From Pogostemon cablin (Eukaryota > Streptophyta > Magnoliopsida > Lamiales > Lamiaceae), in assembly GCA_023678885.1 (NCBI GenBank), contig CM042986.1, positions 2,356,001-2,420,000 on the forward strand: a stretch of 64,000 nt of DNA. The letters are read 5' to 3'. Below are positions 38,529 through 48,441 of the stretch, in pieces; the stretch's first letter is position 1; the number at the start of each line of letters is the position of its first letter. The notes beneath the pieces are model-generated. The model worked only from the letters and a program-made list of their open reading frames with translations. It did no database searches and was not told the origin of the DNA. The position numbers and the translations under genes are program-made.

Positions 38529-38607
<79 letters not shown>
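38481..38607. repeat. (TA)n microsatellite preceded by a shared repeat module
   Basis: (TA)n covers 38531-38607. The preceding 50 bases (AAATGTTAACATTTACTAAG, then a GCCACATTTAATATATTATG string) recur at about 43283-43323, again directly before a (TA)n tract, so this is one repeat family with a TA-rich end. Confidence 0.75.
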
Positions 38608-38609
<2 letters not shown>

Positions 38610-38614
<5 letters not shown>

Positions 38615-39263
38615 GAAGCTTGGATCTTAGAAGTATGTACTGCGGACGAGGAAGACTCTTAGTAAAGATATCTGCTATTTGTGATGAGGATGGAACAAAA
38701 CGAGTGTGAAGTTTTCCGCATTGAACAAGCTCTCTCACAAAGTGGTAGTCTATGTCGATGTACTTAGCTCGTTTGTATGCCACTGGATTTTGACTTTAAA
38801 AAAGTGCACTGCTATTGTCACATAATAGAATAGGAGATGAAGACAATCTTACTCCAAGGTCCTTGAGAAGATGAGTAACCTAAATTATCTCTGATGCAGT
38901 AGTAGCCATTGCACGATACTCTGATTCACAACTTGATCTAGCAACAGTTGGTTGCTATCGCGCACTCCATAAAATTAAATTTCCACCAAGAAAGATGGAG
39001 TATCCATATGTTGAACGACGAGTGTCTAGACATCGTGCCCAATCAGCATCAGAATAGTCAATAAGTTGAGATCCAGCGCCCCTAGTGAAAGAAATACCAA
39101 ATGATATGGTGTCTTTAACATAGTGGGGAATGCGTTTAACTGCTTGAAAATGATCAGTGGTTGGAGCCTGAATAAACTGACTCATGTGATTAACTGCAAA
39201 ACTGAGATCGGGACGAGTGATCGTGAGGTATTGAAGTGCTCCAAGAATTGATCGATCCTGTGA
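38610..39263 (-). pseudogene. Copia-type RT/RNase H fragment (minus strand)
   Basis: Reading from 39263 downwards, the end of a copia pol is recognisable: GALQYLTITRPDLSFAVNHM, HFQAVKRIPHYVKDT, the RNase H motif SDADWARCLDTRRSTYGYSI, then SCESEYRAMATTASEI, HIDIDYHFVRELV-like and SSQIADIFTKSLP. In-frame stops interrupt it, for example a TAG just after the NLILWSAR motif. No LTR follows: the frame runs straight into the (TA)n tract. It is a dead fragment. Confidence 0.88.
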
Positions 39264-39265
39264 CA

Positions 39266-39370
39266 TCTAGAGTCTTTATTTCTCGTCATGTGCAATTTGA
39301 TGAAGCTTGTTTTTCCTTTGCAAATAACAGTGCATCTTCTACACTAACAATTGTTACTTCATTTCATAAG
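39266..39370 (+). pseudogene. Copia-type integrase C-terminal fragment (plus strand)
   Basis: SRVFISRHVQFDEACFSFAN matches the conserved end of copia integrase (RVxISRDVxFDE...F). It starts within a few bases of the start of the minus-strand RT/RNase H fragment, so two pieces of a copia pol meet head to head. Confidence 0.75.
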
Positions 39371-39384
39371 CCCACTATCTCTTT

Positions 39385-39445
39385 CATATAGACGTGCAAT
39401 ACACGTCACATGCACGTCATACTTTGTAGTGTGATTTTTTTTATT
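39385..39445. repeat. Hairpin-bearing dispersed repeat, copy 2
   Basis: GACGTGCAATACACGTCACA runs into TGCACGTC, giving a perfect 7-bp stem, followed by ATACTTTGTAG and a poly-T run as at 35635-35705. Confidence 0.45.
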
Positions 39446-40039
39446 TTTTTTAATGTAGTAGTTTTCTTATTAAAAAATATTAATTTTCAATACAACCTTC
39501 TATATCATTAAACTTTAAAGGTACGTATTTTTAAAGGAATTCTAAAATATGGAGTTTCATGGTTAATTTGACATTTTTAAAACATTGAAAAATGTAAGGT
39601 GTTAACATTTGGTTGATACTTAATTAGACATTCATGAAGATTCAAAAGTGAGGTGGTGTGGTTATGTTTTTTAAGGTTTTGATTTTGAATTTTCAAGTAC
39701 ACTTTATTTTTTTATTTCCCAATCTATTTCTAATATGAGTTAGTTTCTCAACTCAATAAAGAATTCAAATAATTTCTCCACAACACAAACAAATATGGGA
39801 CAGGTACATAACATGGCATTTACAGACATTAACAGCATGGATTTGGTGAAAATATTACATGAGGTACAAATGAAGTCATGTGGATCAGTACCTCTTTGAT
39901 TTTCATTTCCTAATAAATTAGAGGAAATAAAATACTACCGACTATAGCATGAACATTCAGAGCTTTTTATACTCTCCTAACTCAACATAGAGCGATGAAC
40001 ATTAAACCGAAAATCAAGGATTTATCAATCAAATAATAG

Positions 40040-40192
40040 GAATTTCTTGTCAAGATTGTTTATGGTAATTTAATTGAAACTCCAATTGCAACTGTTCCTC
40101 CATATTATGTTCGCGAAGACCCATTCTCCATCGCTGATTCCACGATAAAACATCTCCTCTCCTCCACTTTTCTTAATGCTTCATTACCCTAA
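40040..40192 (+). other. Unrecognised 50-codon open segment, possible exon relic
   Basis: Bounded by an upstream TAG and a TAA at 40190-40192, it contains ETPIATVPPYYVREDPFSI, which looks more protein-like than other frames in this AT-rich stretch. There is no ATG at its start. It may be the last exon of a captured or decayed gene. No family is named. Confidence 0.25.
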
Positions 40193-41897
40193 ATTAAATG
40201 TGCACTCAAAGGATTTAATTTGAGTATGGTAAAGAATTTATAATGAAAGAGAAGATGCATACCATCAATCTGAAAGAAATATGCTAATAATTAATATTAT
40301 AATAAAATGCAAAGAGGGTTTATACTTAAAGAAACAATGTGTTAAAGCAAAATTTCCACATAGAAATATTGGATCTTCATGAACAATTAATTAAGTAAAA
40401 GAAATATCTTACTATACACGTTCTTGTTTCTTGCTTCCCTTTCAGCTTTCGGACAACATATGCAAATTAAATATTGACATCAATAAGCTTATCAGATTAT
40501 CAATTTTGAGAAAATCATGTAATTAGTTCTAAAAACCAAAACATTATAATTAATAACAGAGTCATGCAAATAAGTCTTTATCATATTTTCAGTAGATACT
40601 CCATATTTTATAAGTAAAATTTATAGTAGCAACGAACAAGGTAAAAGGGAGAAAAATACCTCATCAAAATATATGTTGCTAGGCATGCATCAATCCACAA
40701 ACAAATTAATAGGTGTCCGCACAGAAAAGAAGAAGTCACGCAATACTCTAAAAGAAAACTTAAATGGTTTGACATTTTAATTATTTAATTACGTTTGATG
40801 TTAAATCTTTTTAAATAATAATTATCGAGAATATTTACAAATTTTTTTCAAGGTAAGAAAATTTTAATTTAAAATGAATTTTAATTGTGATTTTAACTTT
40901 TTGTTCATAACTTATTTATTAAACTTCTATAATACTATTTCTAAACATACATACAATTGAAAAATTTTAAGAATCACTCTAACTTCCTGCAATTATTATT
41001 TCTAAACTCTTAGAATTTCAAGTTTAATAGGAGTGATGTTCCTTATCATTACTTGTCCTATAACTTCTTCCCCCATGTCTCATTCGTTGTAACCTTGCAT
41101 ACCACAGTTTAATAAAAGTCTAGAAATGATATTCCTAATTGTTTAGAATTATTCTCCATGGCACATTCTTAAGAATTTAATGAAGTTACAATTGGTTAAA
41201 TTAATTGATTATGATGAAAGATGTATATATTCTTTGTTAAGGTGTTTCTAAATATTAATATTTTTGGTTTTTTTTATCGTGATAAAAATAGGGGACCTTT
41301 TGTATGGTGTTTTATGTATATATATTATTGTCTGATAATAAAACATTTGCAATATAAATTACAAATATATTATATTATGTGGTGATTATAGTTTATTAAT
41401 GCAGTGTGATTTTTTTATTTTATTTACAGAACTAACCTCAGTCCTCATGAATTGAGATAGATTTTTTAACATCAGTTTTTCGCTTTATAATATATTTCTT
41501 TTAAACTCTTACGAATAATCTTTCTTTTTATGCACCATTGTTTTTTTTAGAGAAACGACGGGCTAATAAAGTTGTCCCATATTTGAATCTATTGGTTAAA
41601 ATAAATTTTAAAATAATAAAAATAAAAATAATAATAATAATGATCAAATAATGCATAGAGGAGTGAAATAACTTAACTATAGTTATGTTCAAATATATTG
41701 AACAATACATGTACACTATTTATTAAACTTCTATAATACTATTTCTAAACATACATAAAATTGAAAATTTTAATACTCCACATATCAAAGCAATTATAGG
41801 ACTTAGTAAATCTATTGATTACAAACTACTTTTTTTAAACTATCAAGAACTAAGAATCCATGACGACAAATGTGTGTGAGATGTGAGTCAAAGTAAC

Positions 41898-42851
41898 CAG
41901 GGGCGGATCCAGGAAATAAGATCTGGGGGTACGACATATAATGGCAAAAACTTGTGTGTCATCGAGAACACACCGTGCCCCATGGGAATACAACCTTCCC
42001 CCTTCATATTTTATTTAACCCTATGTATTGCTAGGGGTTTAAAATGCAAAGGAGCACGGAAATTGTAGAGGGGCACAATGTCCCCGGAGCACAAGAGCCT
42101 CACTCACATATAATTATAAATTTTATTTTTAATATTGAAAATCCTATAATAAATAAATATAATTGGAAAAATTATAATTACTATTGACACTGTCTAATTT
42201 TTTTTAAAAAAAAAGTAATTAAAAATATTATTATCATAAATTTATAACACATATTTAGAACAATAATAATGAGTTGAATATAAATTTATGTTGCAATTAA
42301 TTAATAATTTAAGTACTAGATAAAATGAAAGATAAAAAAACACAAGGTTTAAAATGAAAAAAAAAAGAAAAAAAAGAAAGAAGGTGGAGTATATAACATT
42401 AAAAGTACATATGTTTGATAAATAATTAATATGAAATAAATAAAAAAATAAAAATAAATAAATAATATAAATATTAAGAAGAAAAATGGATAACGAGATT
42501 GACAAAGTGTAATGATGAGACAGTTTCCAAAAGTGGGCATAAATAGAAATGAAAAATATAAAATAAATTATTGATACAATAATAATACATTAATATAAAA
42601 AAGAAGAGGATGGTGAGACAGTTTCCAAAAGTAGGCATATATAGAAATAAAAAATATAAAATAAATTATTGATACAATAATATAAAAAAGAAGAGGAAAG
42701 AAGTTGTGGGAATCGAACCCTTAACATAGGGTTAAGCTAAGAGAGCTCTAACCACTAAGCTATTGGAGTACACGTACTATATATATAGATATTATTTTTT
42801 ATTTTGGGGGTACAGCTGTACCCCCTTATACCTATACTGCATCCACCCCTG
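41898..42851. mobile_element. hAT-type non-autonomous DNA transposon, 954 bp
   Basis: Terminal inverted repeats are CAGGGGCGGATCCAG (left) and CAGGGGTGGATGCAG (right, other strand). A perfect 8-bp duplication AAAGTAAC flanks it at 41890-41897 and 42852-42859, diagnostic of the hAT superfamily. Sub-terminal GGGGGTAC and GTACCCCC face each other near both ends. The interior has no transposase. It holds a direct duplication of about 95 bp (from about 42517 and 42614, both with GAGACAGTTTCCAAAAG) and a tRNA-like segment at 42700-42771. Confidence 0.88.
42700..42771 (-). repeat. tRNA-like segment with A- and B-boxes inside the hAT element
   Basis: Read on the minus strand it carries TAGCTTAGTGGTTAGAGC (a good RNA polymerase III A-box) and, about 30 bases on, GGTTCGATTCC (a perfect B-box). 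The acceptor arms do not pair and the T-stem keeps only three pairs, so it is not a functional tRNA. It may be a captured tRNA pseudogene or a SINE head now carried by the transposon. Confidence 0.6.
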
Positions 42852-43007
42852 AAAGTAACGTACACAATCTTGTTGAATATGCACTTGAGAGTAGATCACA
42901 ATCACCTCAATACATCAAATTAGCATCCATATATTTTCAAGGAATTTTAGTGTCTAATTGAAAATGAACAATATTTTTCAAATGAAAATATCACAAAAGT
43001 TTATCCA

Positions 43008-43200
43008 ACATTTTATAATAATTGATTAGTCTTTTGAGTTCATTCACATATTAAATAACTTTATAAAATTTATTACTTTGAAGTTAAAAGGTTGTGTTAA
43101 TAAAGTTTATTAATTAACTAAAAATTATGATAAACATTTTATAATAATTTATTAGTCTCTTCGGTTCATTCGCATATTATGATGAAATTAATTATGTCAT
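43008..43200. repeat. Imperfect direct repeat, period about 126 bp
   Basis: ACATTTTATAATAATTGATT at 43008 recurs as ACATTTTATAATAATTTATT at 43134. Both are followed by AGTCTTTTGAGTTCATTC or AGTCTCTTCGGTTCATTC and CATATTA. Confidence 0.7.
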
Positions 43201-43282
43201 TTTTAATATATTATAAAATATAATATGATAAATAAAGTTTAAAAGTGTAGTAAAGAAAAATAGGTGGGAATAAAATAGTGAA

Positions 43283-43322
43283 AAAATGTTAACACTTGCT
43301 AAGCCACTTTTATTATATTATG

Positions 43323-43368
<46 letters not shown>

Positions 43369-43374
43369 TATATA
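43283..43374. repeat. Shared module plus (TA)n microsatellite, second copy
   Basis: AAATGTTAACACTTGCTAAG and the following 20 bases match 38481-38530, and again a (TA)n tract (43327-43374) follows directly. Confidence 0.75.
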
Positions 43375-44415
43375 AAAGAAACAACAATAAAAGGATAATG
43401 GGTGACAATTATGTTGTGACTCACTATAACACTTGTGACCAATTTGAGAAAAATTAAATTTAACATAAATCGTTATGATGAATGATTTCTTTAATGGAAT
43501 GCAATGCAAGAAATGGAGTGAGAGAAAATGTATATGCTTGCTTAGATTGATATAATTAATATCTTAATCTTAATATATATAATTAATATATATAATTAAG
43601 AAGTAGTTTCCTAAAATAATTTTTTGTAAAAATATATGTGTGAATGATTTGTATTTTTAAAACACATGTGTTATTTATTGGTTGATTTATATTTATTGTA
43701 ATTAAATGCTTTAAAATCTTAATTAAAAATATGTATAAATAGTCGTTAACATATGTGTGAATATTTAGTGCATTCTTTGAATTTTTTTCATATGTGTCTT
43801 TTTTATTGGTTGATATTTACTTTATTCTTTTTATTTTTACTTTGTGTGATTTAATGATTTACTTATCAATATTATATTGCATTTAATTATGGCAAATTTT
43901 GTATGTGTTGTTCTTTTCATAGATTAAACATTAATGATTAAATATATTTTATAAATTTCTTTATTTTACATTAATTATATAATAAAAATAAATATTAAAT
44001 TAATTAAGACATTTAAAACATATAATAGTAAATTAATTATAAAGCTTAAAAATGTAAACAAAGTCTCTTGTGAAACCTTAATTTTGTGAGACCGATTAAA
44101 GTATGTCTATTTTATTAATAAAATATGTTTAATTATTATTAAAGTATATTTTCCAAAGTATAATGAATTATGAATTAAAGTATGATTTTATGGTGTTATA
44201 ATATGATTCATTATTGACATACTTTAACTACAAATAAATATATTTTAACTATATAATAAACATACTTAAGTAATGGGTTGACCCGTCTCACAAAAAAACT
44301 GTCTCAGAAGAAAGTAACTCAAAAATATAATATGCAGGTGTATTTAACTATTAGTATACTAATACATTCGTATTTATTAAATAATAGTTTTAAATTTAAA
44401 ATAAAAATTTTATAA

Positions 44416-44443
44416 TCCGTGTAACACGCGGGTACTATACTAG
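44416..44443 (+). mobile_element. Helitron-type 3' terminus
   Basis: CCGTGTAACACGCGGG can form a short GC stem and is followed after six bases by ATACTAG and a host T. A small GC hairpin 10-12 bases before CTRR, then T, is the Helitron 3' signature. The 5' TC end was not located, so the element's length is unknown. Confidence 0.5.
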
Positions 44444-45317
44444 TTACTCATGTATGGTCTAATTGAAATTCAACATGAAATGTTTAAGTTAAGATAATAT
44501 AAGTATCTCATATAAACAATTATCTTAACACGTATATTTGTGAAGTAGTTTCTTTAAATAAAAATTTTAAAAAACATATGTGTCACAATGCGATTAAGTG
44601 TTGATTTGTATTTTATACGTGTCAACCTGTATTAATGTCTGTATTTATTAGCATTAAATATTTGTTAATGGGGTAAGTTAAAATATTTCTTTAAATTTAT
44701 TTCTAATTAAAATGTAATATATATTTAAAAAACCTATATATAAAGAAAACATGTATGTTTAATTTAACTTTGTAAATTTAAATTTAATTAAAAAGTTTGT
44801 ATTATTATTAATTGAAGTTTTAGATTCTTAATTTTGATATAAATTTAAATAACTGTAATCACTAATTCATATTTTAAATATAAAAATGAAGTAGATTTTC
44901 TTTTATTTAATATTTAAAAATATATTAATTTTAAAGAAGAATTTTAAATACATTTCTGATTATTAATCAACACGACTTATATAATGAAGAAATAAAAAAA
45001 TATTTTTGCGAAGAGAGTAAAAAATTAATATTAAATTCATGTGAATATGTTTTAATTTATGATTTATATGTCTTAATTTATATTATATATATTAATAAAT
45101 ATATAAGTGATATTTGGACATTGAAAGCTTATATTTAAATTCAATTAACTAATTTGAGATATCAAAAAATATGTAATAATTGGTGTACATAATCAATATA
45201 AAAAATATAAATCAATATAAAAAATATTGAAATATGATACACATTGTGTTATTAATATATTATTATAATATTTTAAAAATATTATTTACTTATAATTTTC
45301 TTTGTAAATTTAAAATT

Positions 45318-45340
45318 CCCGTGTTCATGGGATACACTAG
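45318..45340 (+). mobile_element. Second Helitron-type 3' terminus
   Basis: CCCGTGTTCATGGG forms a six-pair hairpin, followed by ATACACTAG and T. It lies 897 bases after the similar end at 44443 in the same orientation, which suggests two related or nested elements. The 5' end was not found. Confidence 0.5.
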
Positions 45341-45412
45341 TTATAGACTTATATAGTATCGTCAAATGAGAACACAATATGTGACTTGTCAAGTTGCTTG
45401 AGATGGTATTTA

Positions 45413-45794
45413 GGGGTGTTTAGTATTTTTAGTTGAAATGTGAATATGCATGTATAGAGTGGAATGATATTGAATAAAGGTGAATTCTTCCATATTGGGA
45501 GGAATGGTTAATTAACTCCCATAAAAGTGAGAATGATTCTATTTTCAGTAACTAAACACTCTAAAATTATTTTCATTTCCATCTTTCACCTCCAAAAAAA
45601 ATTTTGTTTGAAAACCTTATTCTAAAATGTTATTCCATTTCATATTTTATAACTTATTTTTATTTAAAAAATATACCCTAATTAATAACCATTAAACTCT
45701 TACACACGTGAGGATAATTTAAATATTGATCATGACATGTACCCTAATTAATATATGATCTCATTTGCTCCAAACCCATCTACCAAACACCACC
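45413..45794. mobile_element. Putative Tourist-like MITE, about 380 bp
   Basis: The left end GGGGTGTTTAGTA and the right end (other strand GGTGGTGTTTGGTAGATGGG) are related, with TTA just outside the left end. The right-hand TTA is missing, so the ends are approximate. Confidence 0.4.
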
Positions 45795-46462
45795 GTAATC
45801 GTTATTAACTTGTACTATCTTAATTGACTAAGTGCTAAGGTCTTAGTGGCAGTCTTCCAACATCGCTATCTTTATTAAACTTATTGGGTATTCGTTTTGT
45901 GGGTTGGACTCAATCTATGAACAAAGTATACTTAATTAATCAATATTTATTTATAGGGTTTAATTTTAATTTTATGTGTATAATTATAATTTTTATGATT
46001 TATAACGCATCTTTTCATTGTGGTTCATAATTTATTCAAAGTTATAATGGTCATTTTAATCCATAGAGTTTATATACATCATTATTTACAAGAGATATAT
46101 CCCAATCTATTGGTGTCAACATTTTAACTTAGATTTATTAATTGTTACATAATAACCATCACAATCACTCTCTTACCAAATGTAATGATAATAATTATAT
46201 ATAATACTTTTATCACTTTTAATTTATAAATTATTACTAAATGATTATAGTATAATTCAAATATCGCATTCTAAATTACTGATTTAGCAATATAGTACTA
46301 ATCTTCGTTTTAAATTGTATTATTAGATCGTTGAGTTCGTTATTGTTTCTTTTATAAATTGTGAAGAGAGTTGAAAAAAAATAAAAAGTATGAAATTAAG
46401 TTGGTTATGAAGTGTAGAGATAATCAAATAAACAATCAATTAATTAAAACTATATTTATGTT

Positions 46463-47341
46463 AAGAGTGTTGTTAAATACACACATTTTTATTGAATACA
46501 CACCCACACCCCCTTTAATTTATTAAAATCTTAATTTTATTAAATACACCCCCCAAAAGTTCAAATTTACCCTTGTTTTATTTTAAAATTATACACACCC
46601 TGTTATCCTAATATCTAAATCTATGCCATGAATATATGATAGTTGCAGATACTCTCTTTCCTGTTAACCGTTTGAATGCCGCATGTATAGTTAAATTTAC
46701 TTTGTAAGATTTCACCATATGAGAACTTTCTTTACTCTCTGTTACAGACACATGGAAACCCATTCACCAGTTGTTCTTTTTTCTTTTTTTTCAAATTATG
46801 GTTTATGGCTTAGTTGATTTCAGACTTTCAGCTCTTAACTCCTTTTTTCCAATAGATATTCATGCATTTTGTTTTTTACTTCGCTTTTTAAAATATTAAT
46901 AATCTAAATTTGGGTAGTTGAAATATGTAGAAAAATGATTCTTTTATTATTGGGTTTGCATTTACTTATTGCAGTATACTTGAGTTTATGCTATGATTTT
47001 TAGATCTAGAGAAAATAAAAAGATTACGATGTCAGCTCTACCAATAATGCTCTCCTCTTTCAAGTGCATCCTCGGATCTGAAATTCAAATTCAGGAATAC
47101 TATTATCTTCTAAGATTTTGAGTTTTCCGACGTATGTTTCCAGAAAGGAGAGAGAATTATGAAAATTCTAACAGAAGGAGGGGATAGATAATTTTGCATA
47201 TAAAATATTCAATAATTTAATAATAGGGGTGTGTATTTAATGAATGGAGGATAATTAAGACTTTTTAAAAATATTTATTTTAATTATATAATAATGAAGT
47301 ATGTATTTAATAAAAAGGAATGTGTATTTAGTGAAATTCTT
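46463..47341. mobile_element. TIR element, about 880 bp, with ATGTT flanks
   Basis: The left arm, from AAGAGTGTTGTTAAATACAC, pairs with the right arm, which on the other strand reads AAGAATTTCACTAAATACAC and then TTTTTATTAAATACATAC. ATGTT flanks both ends (46458-46462 and 47342-47346). Inside, 46610-47190 is less AT-rich than the arms and may be captured host sequence; no frame is recognised. The superfamily is unclear. Confidence 0.5.
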
Positions 47342-48029
47342 ATGTTAAATGCTAATTAATTCATATTTCATTCGGATAATTGTAAGATAGTGTGCCACTC
47401 AAGTTTCAAATTTTCAATAAAGTTTTCAAAATTTAAATCAAGATGTTTAATAATGGTTTTCATAGAACATATTTTTGTTATTAAATGTTAGTTCATGATA
47501 ATTTATATAAAAATAAAAAACAATACTACATTTTAGAACTTATTCCACATAAATATATACTGTACTACAGCACACCAATTACATATAATGTCATCCATGC
47601 AAATCATATATAAATAGTAATATACTGTTATCTTACACTAATTTACAAAATAAATAATCTATATTATTTAAAAAATTTAAAACATGCTTAAATTCGCAAA
47701 TCGCTCAACTAAAGGACCAAATATAGAATATGATTATTTCAAAATCGACACTAAATAAAATTGTATTGCTATTTGCGTGAATCTCTAAAGAATATTAATT
47801 TGGTTAATGTAATATAGTATATATAATTATAATACATATATTAACAATAATAATAATTATTAATATAGTAAAAGAAAATTTCCTAAAGTAATTTGTTTGA
47901 TATAATATAATAATAATTTTTTTGAAAGACAATAATATAATATAATAATAATAAAAAATGTAAAAGGGAATTTCATGAATTAATATACTGTAGTAACAAA
48001 ATTCCCAAAATTTAACTCGACATCTCCCT

Positions 48030-48441
48030 TTTGATTCTGTTCCTTCAGCCTCCCTTTTTCTCTCCTCTTTCTCTCTCTCATGTTTTTATGTATATCTACG
48101 CCTCCATCGACTCCTCCACCTGTCCAGCCGCCGTCACCGCCATCACTCGCGACTGCGCTGTCTAGGGTTTTCTAGAGCTGGATTCTCTCTTCTCACCACT
48201 GCCCATCTCTTTGCGCCGTTCTTTCACCGGCTTTGTCGATTAATCGCAGTTTATATCCGGAACCAAATCCTCCGGCTCTATCTTCATTACTCCTCGTCAC
48301 TCCACACTGGAACTCAAGATTGAATAAAAACCTCGGGTCTTGGCATTAATCGGTGTAATTAGGGTTCTTGGTATGAGCTGCTCTCCTAAATCAGTTCGAC
48401 TAGGGCAGGGCTGAGAAATATTAGAAAATTAGGATATTTTT
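48030..48441 (+). promoter_or_regulatory. Probable core promoter and 5' UTR of RAPTOR
   Basis: Base composition changes abruptly at about 48020, from very AT-rich to a C/T-rich stretch (CTCCCTTTTTCTCTCCTC, CTCTCTCTC) and then GC-richer sequence up to the ATG at 48442. Pyrimidine-rich patches near the transcription start are common in plant housekeeping promoters. No TATA box is obvious. Short upstream ATGs, for example at 48079 and 48372, may be read before the main start. Confidence 0.5.

Larger units (their letters stand above)
30945..48029. other. TE-relic landscape: remaining unassigned stretches
   Basis: Apart from the elements listed separately, this interval is AT-rich DNA without supported genes. 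The larger unassigned pieces are 32165-33460, 34852-35634, 35706-36906, 37891-38480, 39446-41889, 43375-44415, 44444-45317 and 47347-48029. Their short reading frames are rich in Ile, Leu, Tyr and Phe and show no domain. Confidence 0.4.

Noticed and set aside
42700..42771. A genuine tRNA gene
   Set aside because: A- and B-boxes are good, but the acceptor arms do not pair and the T-stem is mostly lost, so I list it only as tRNA-like.
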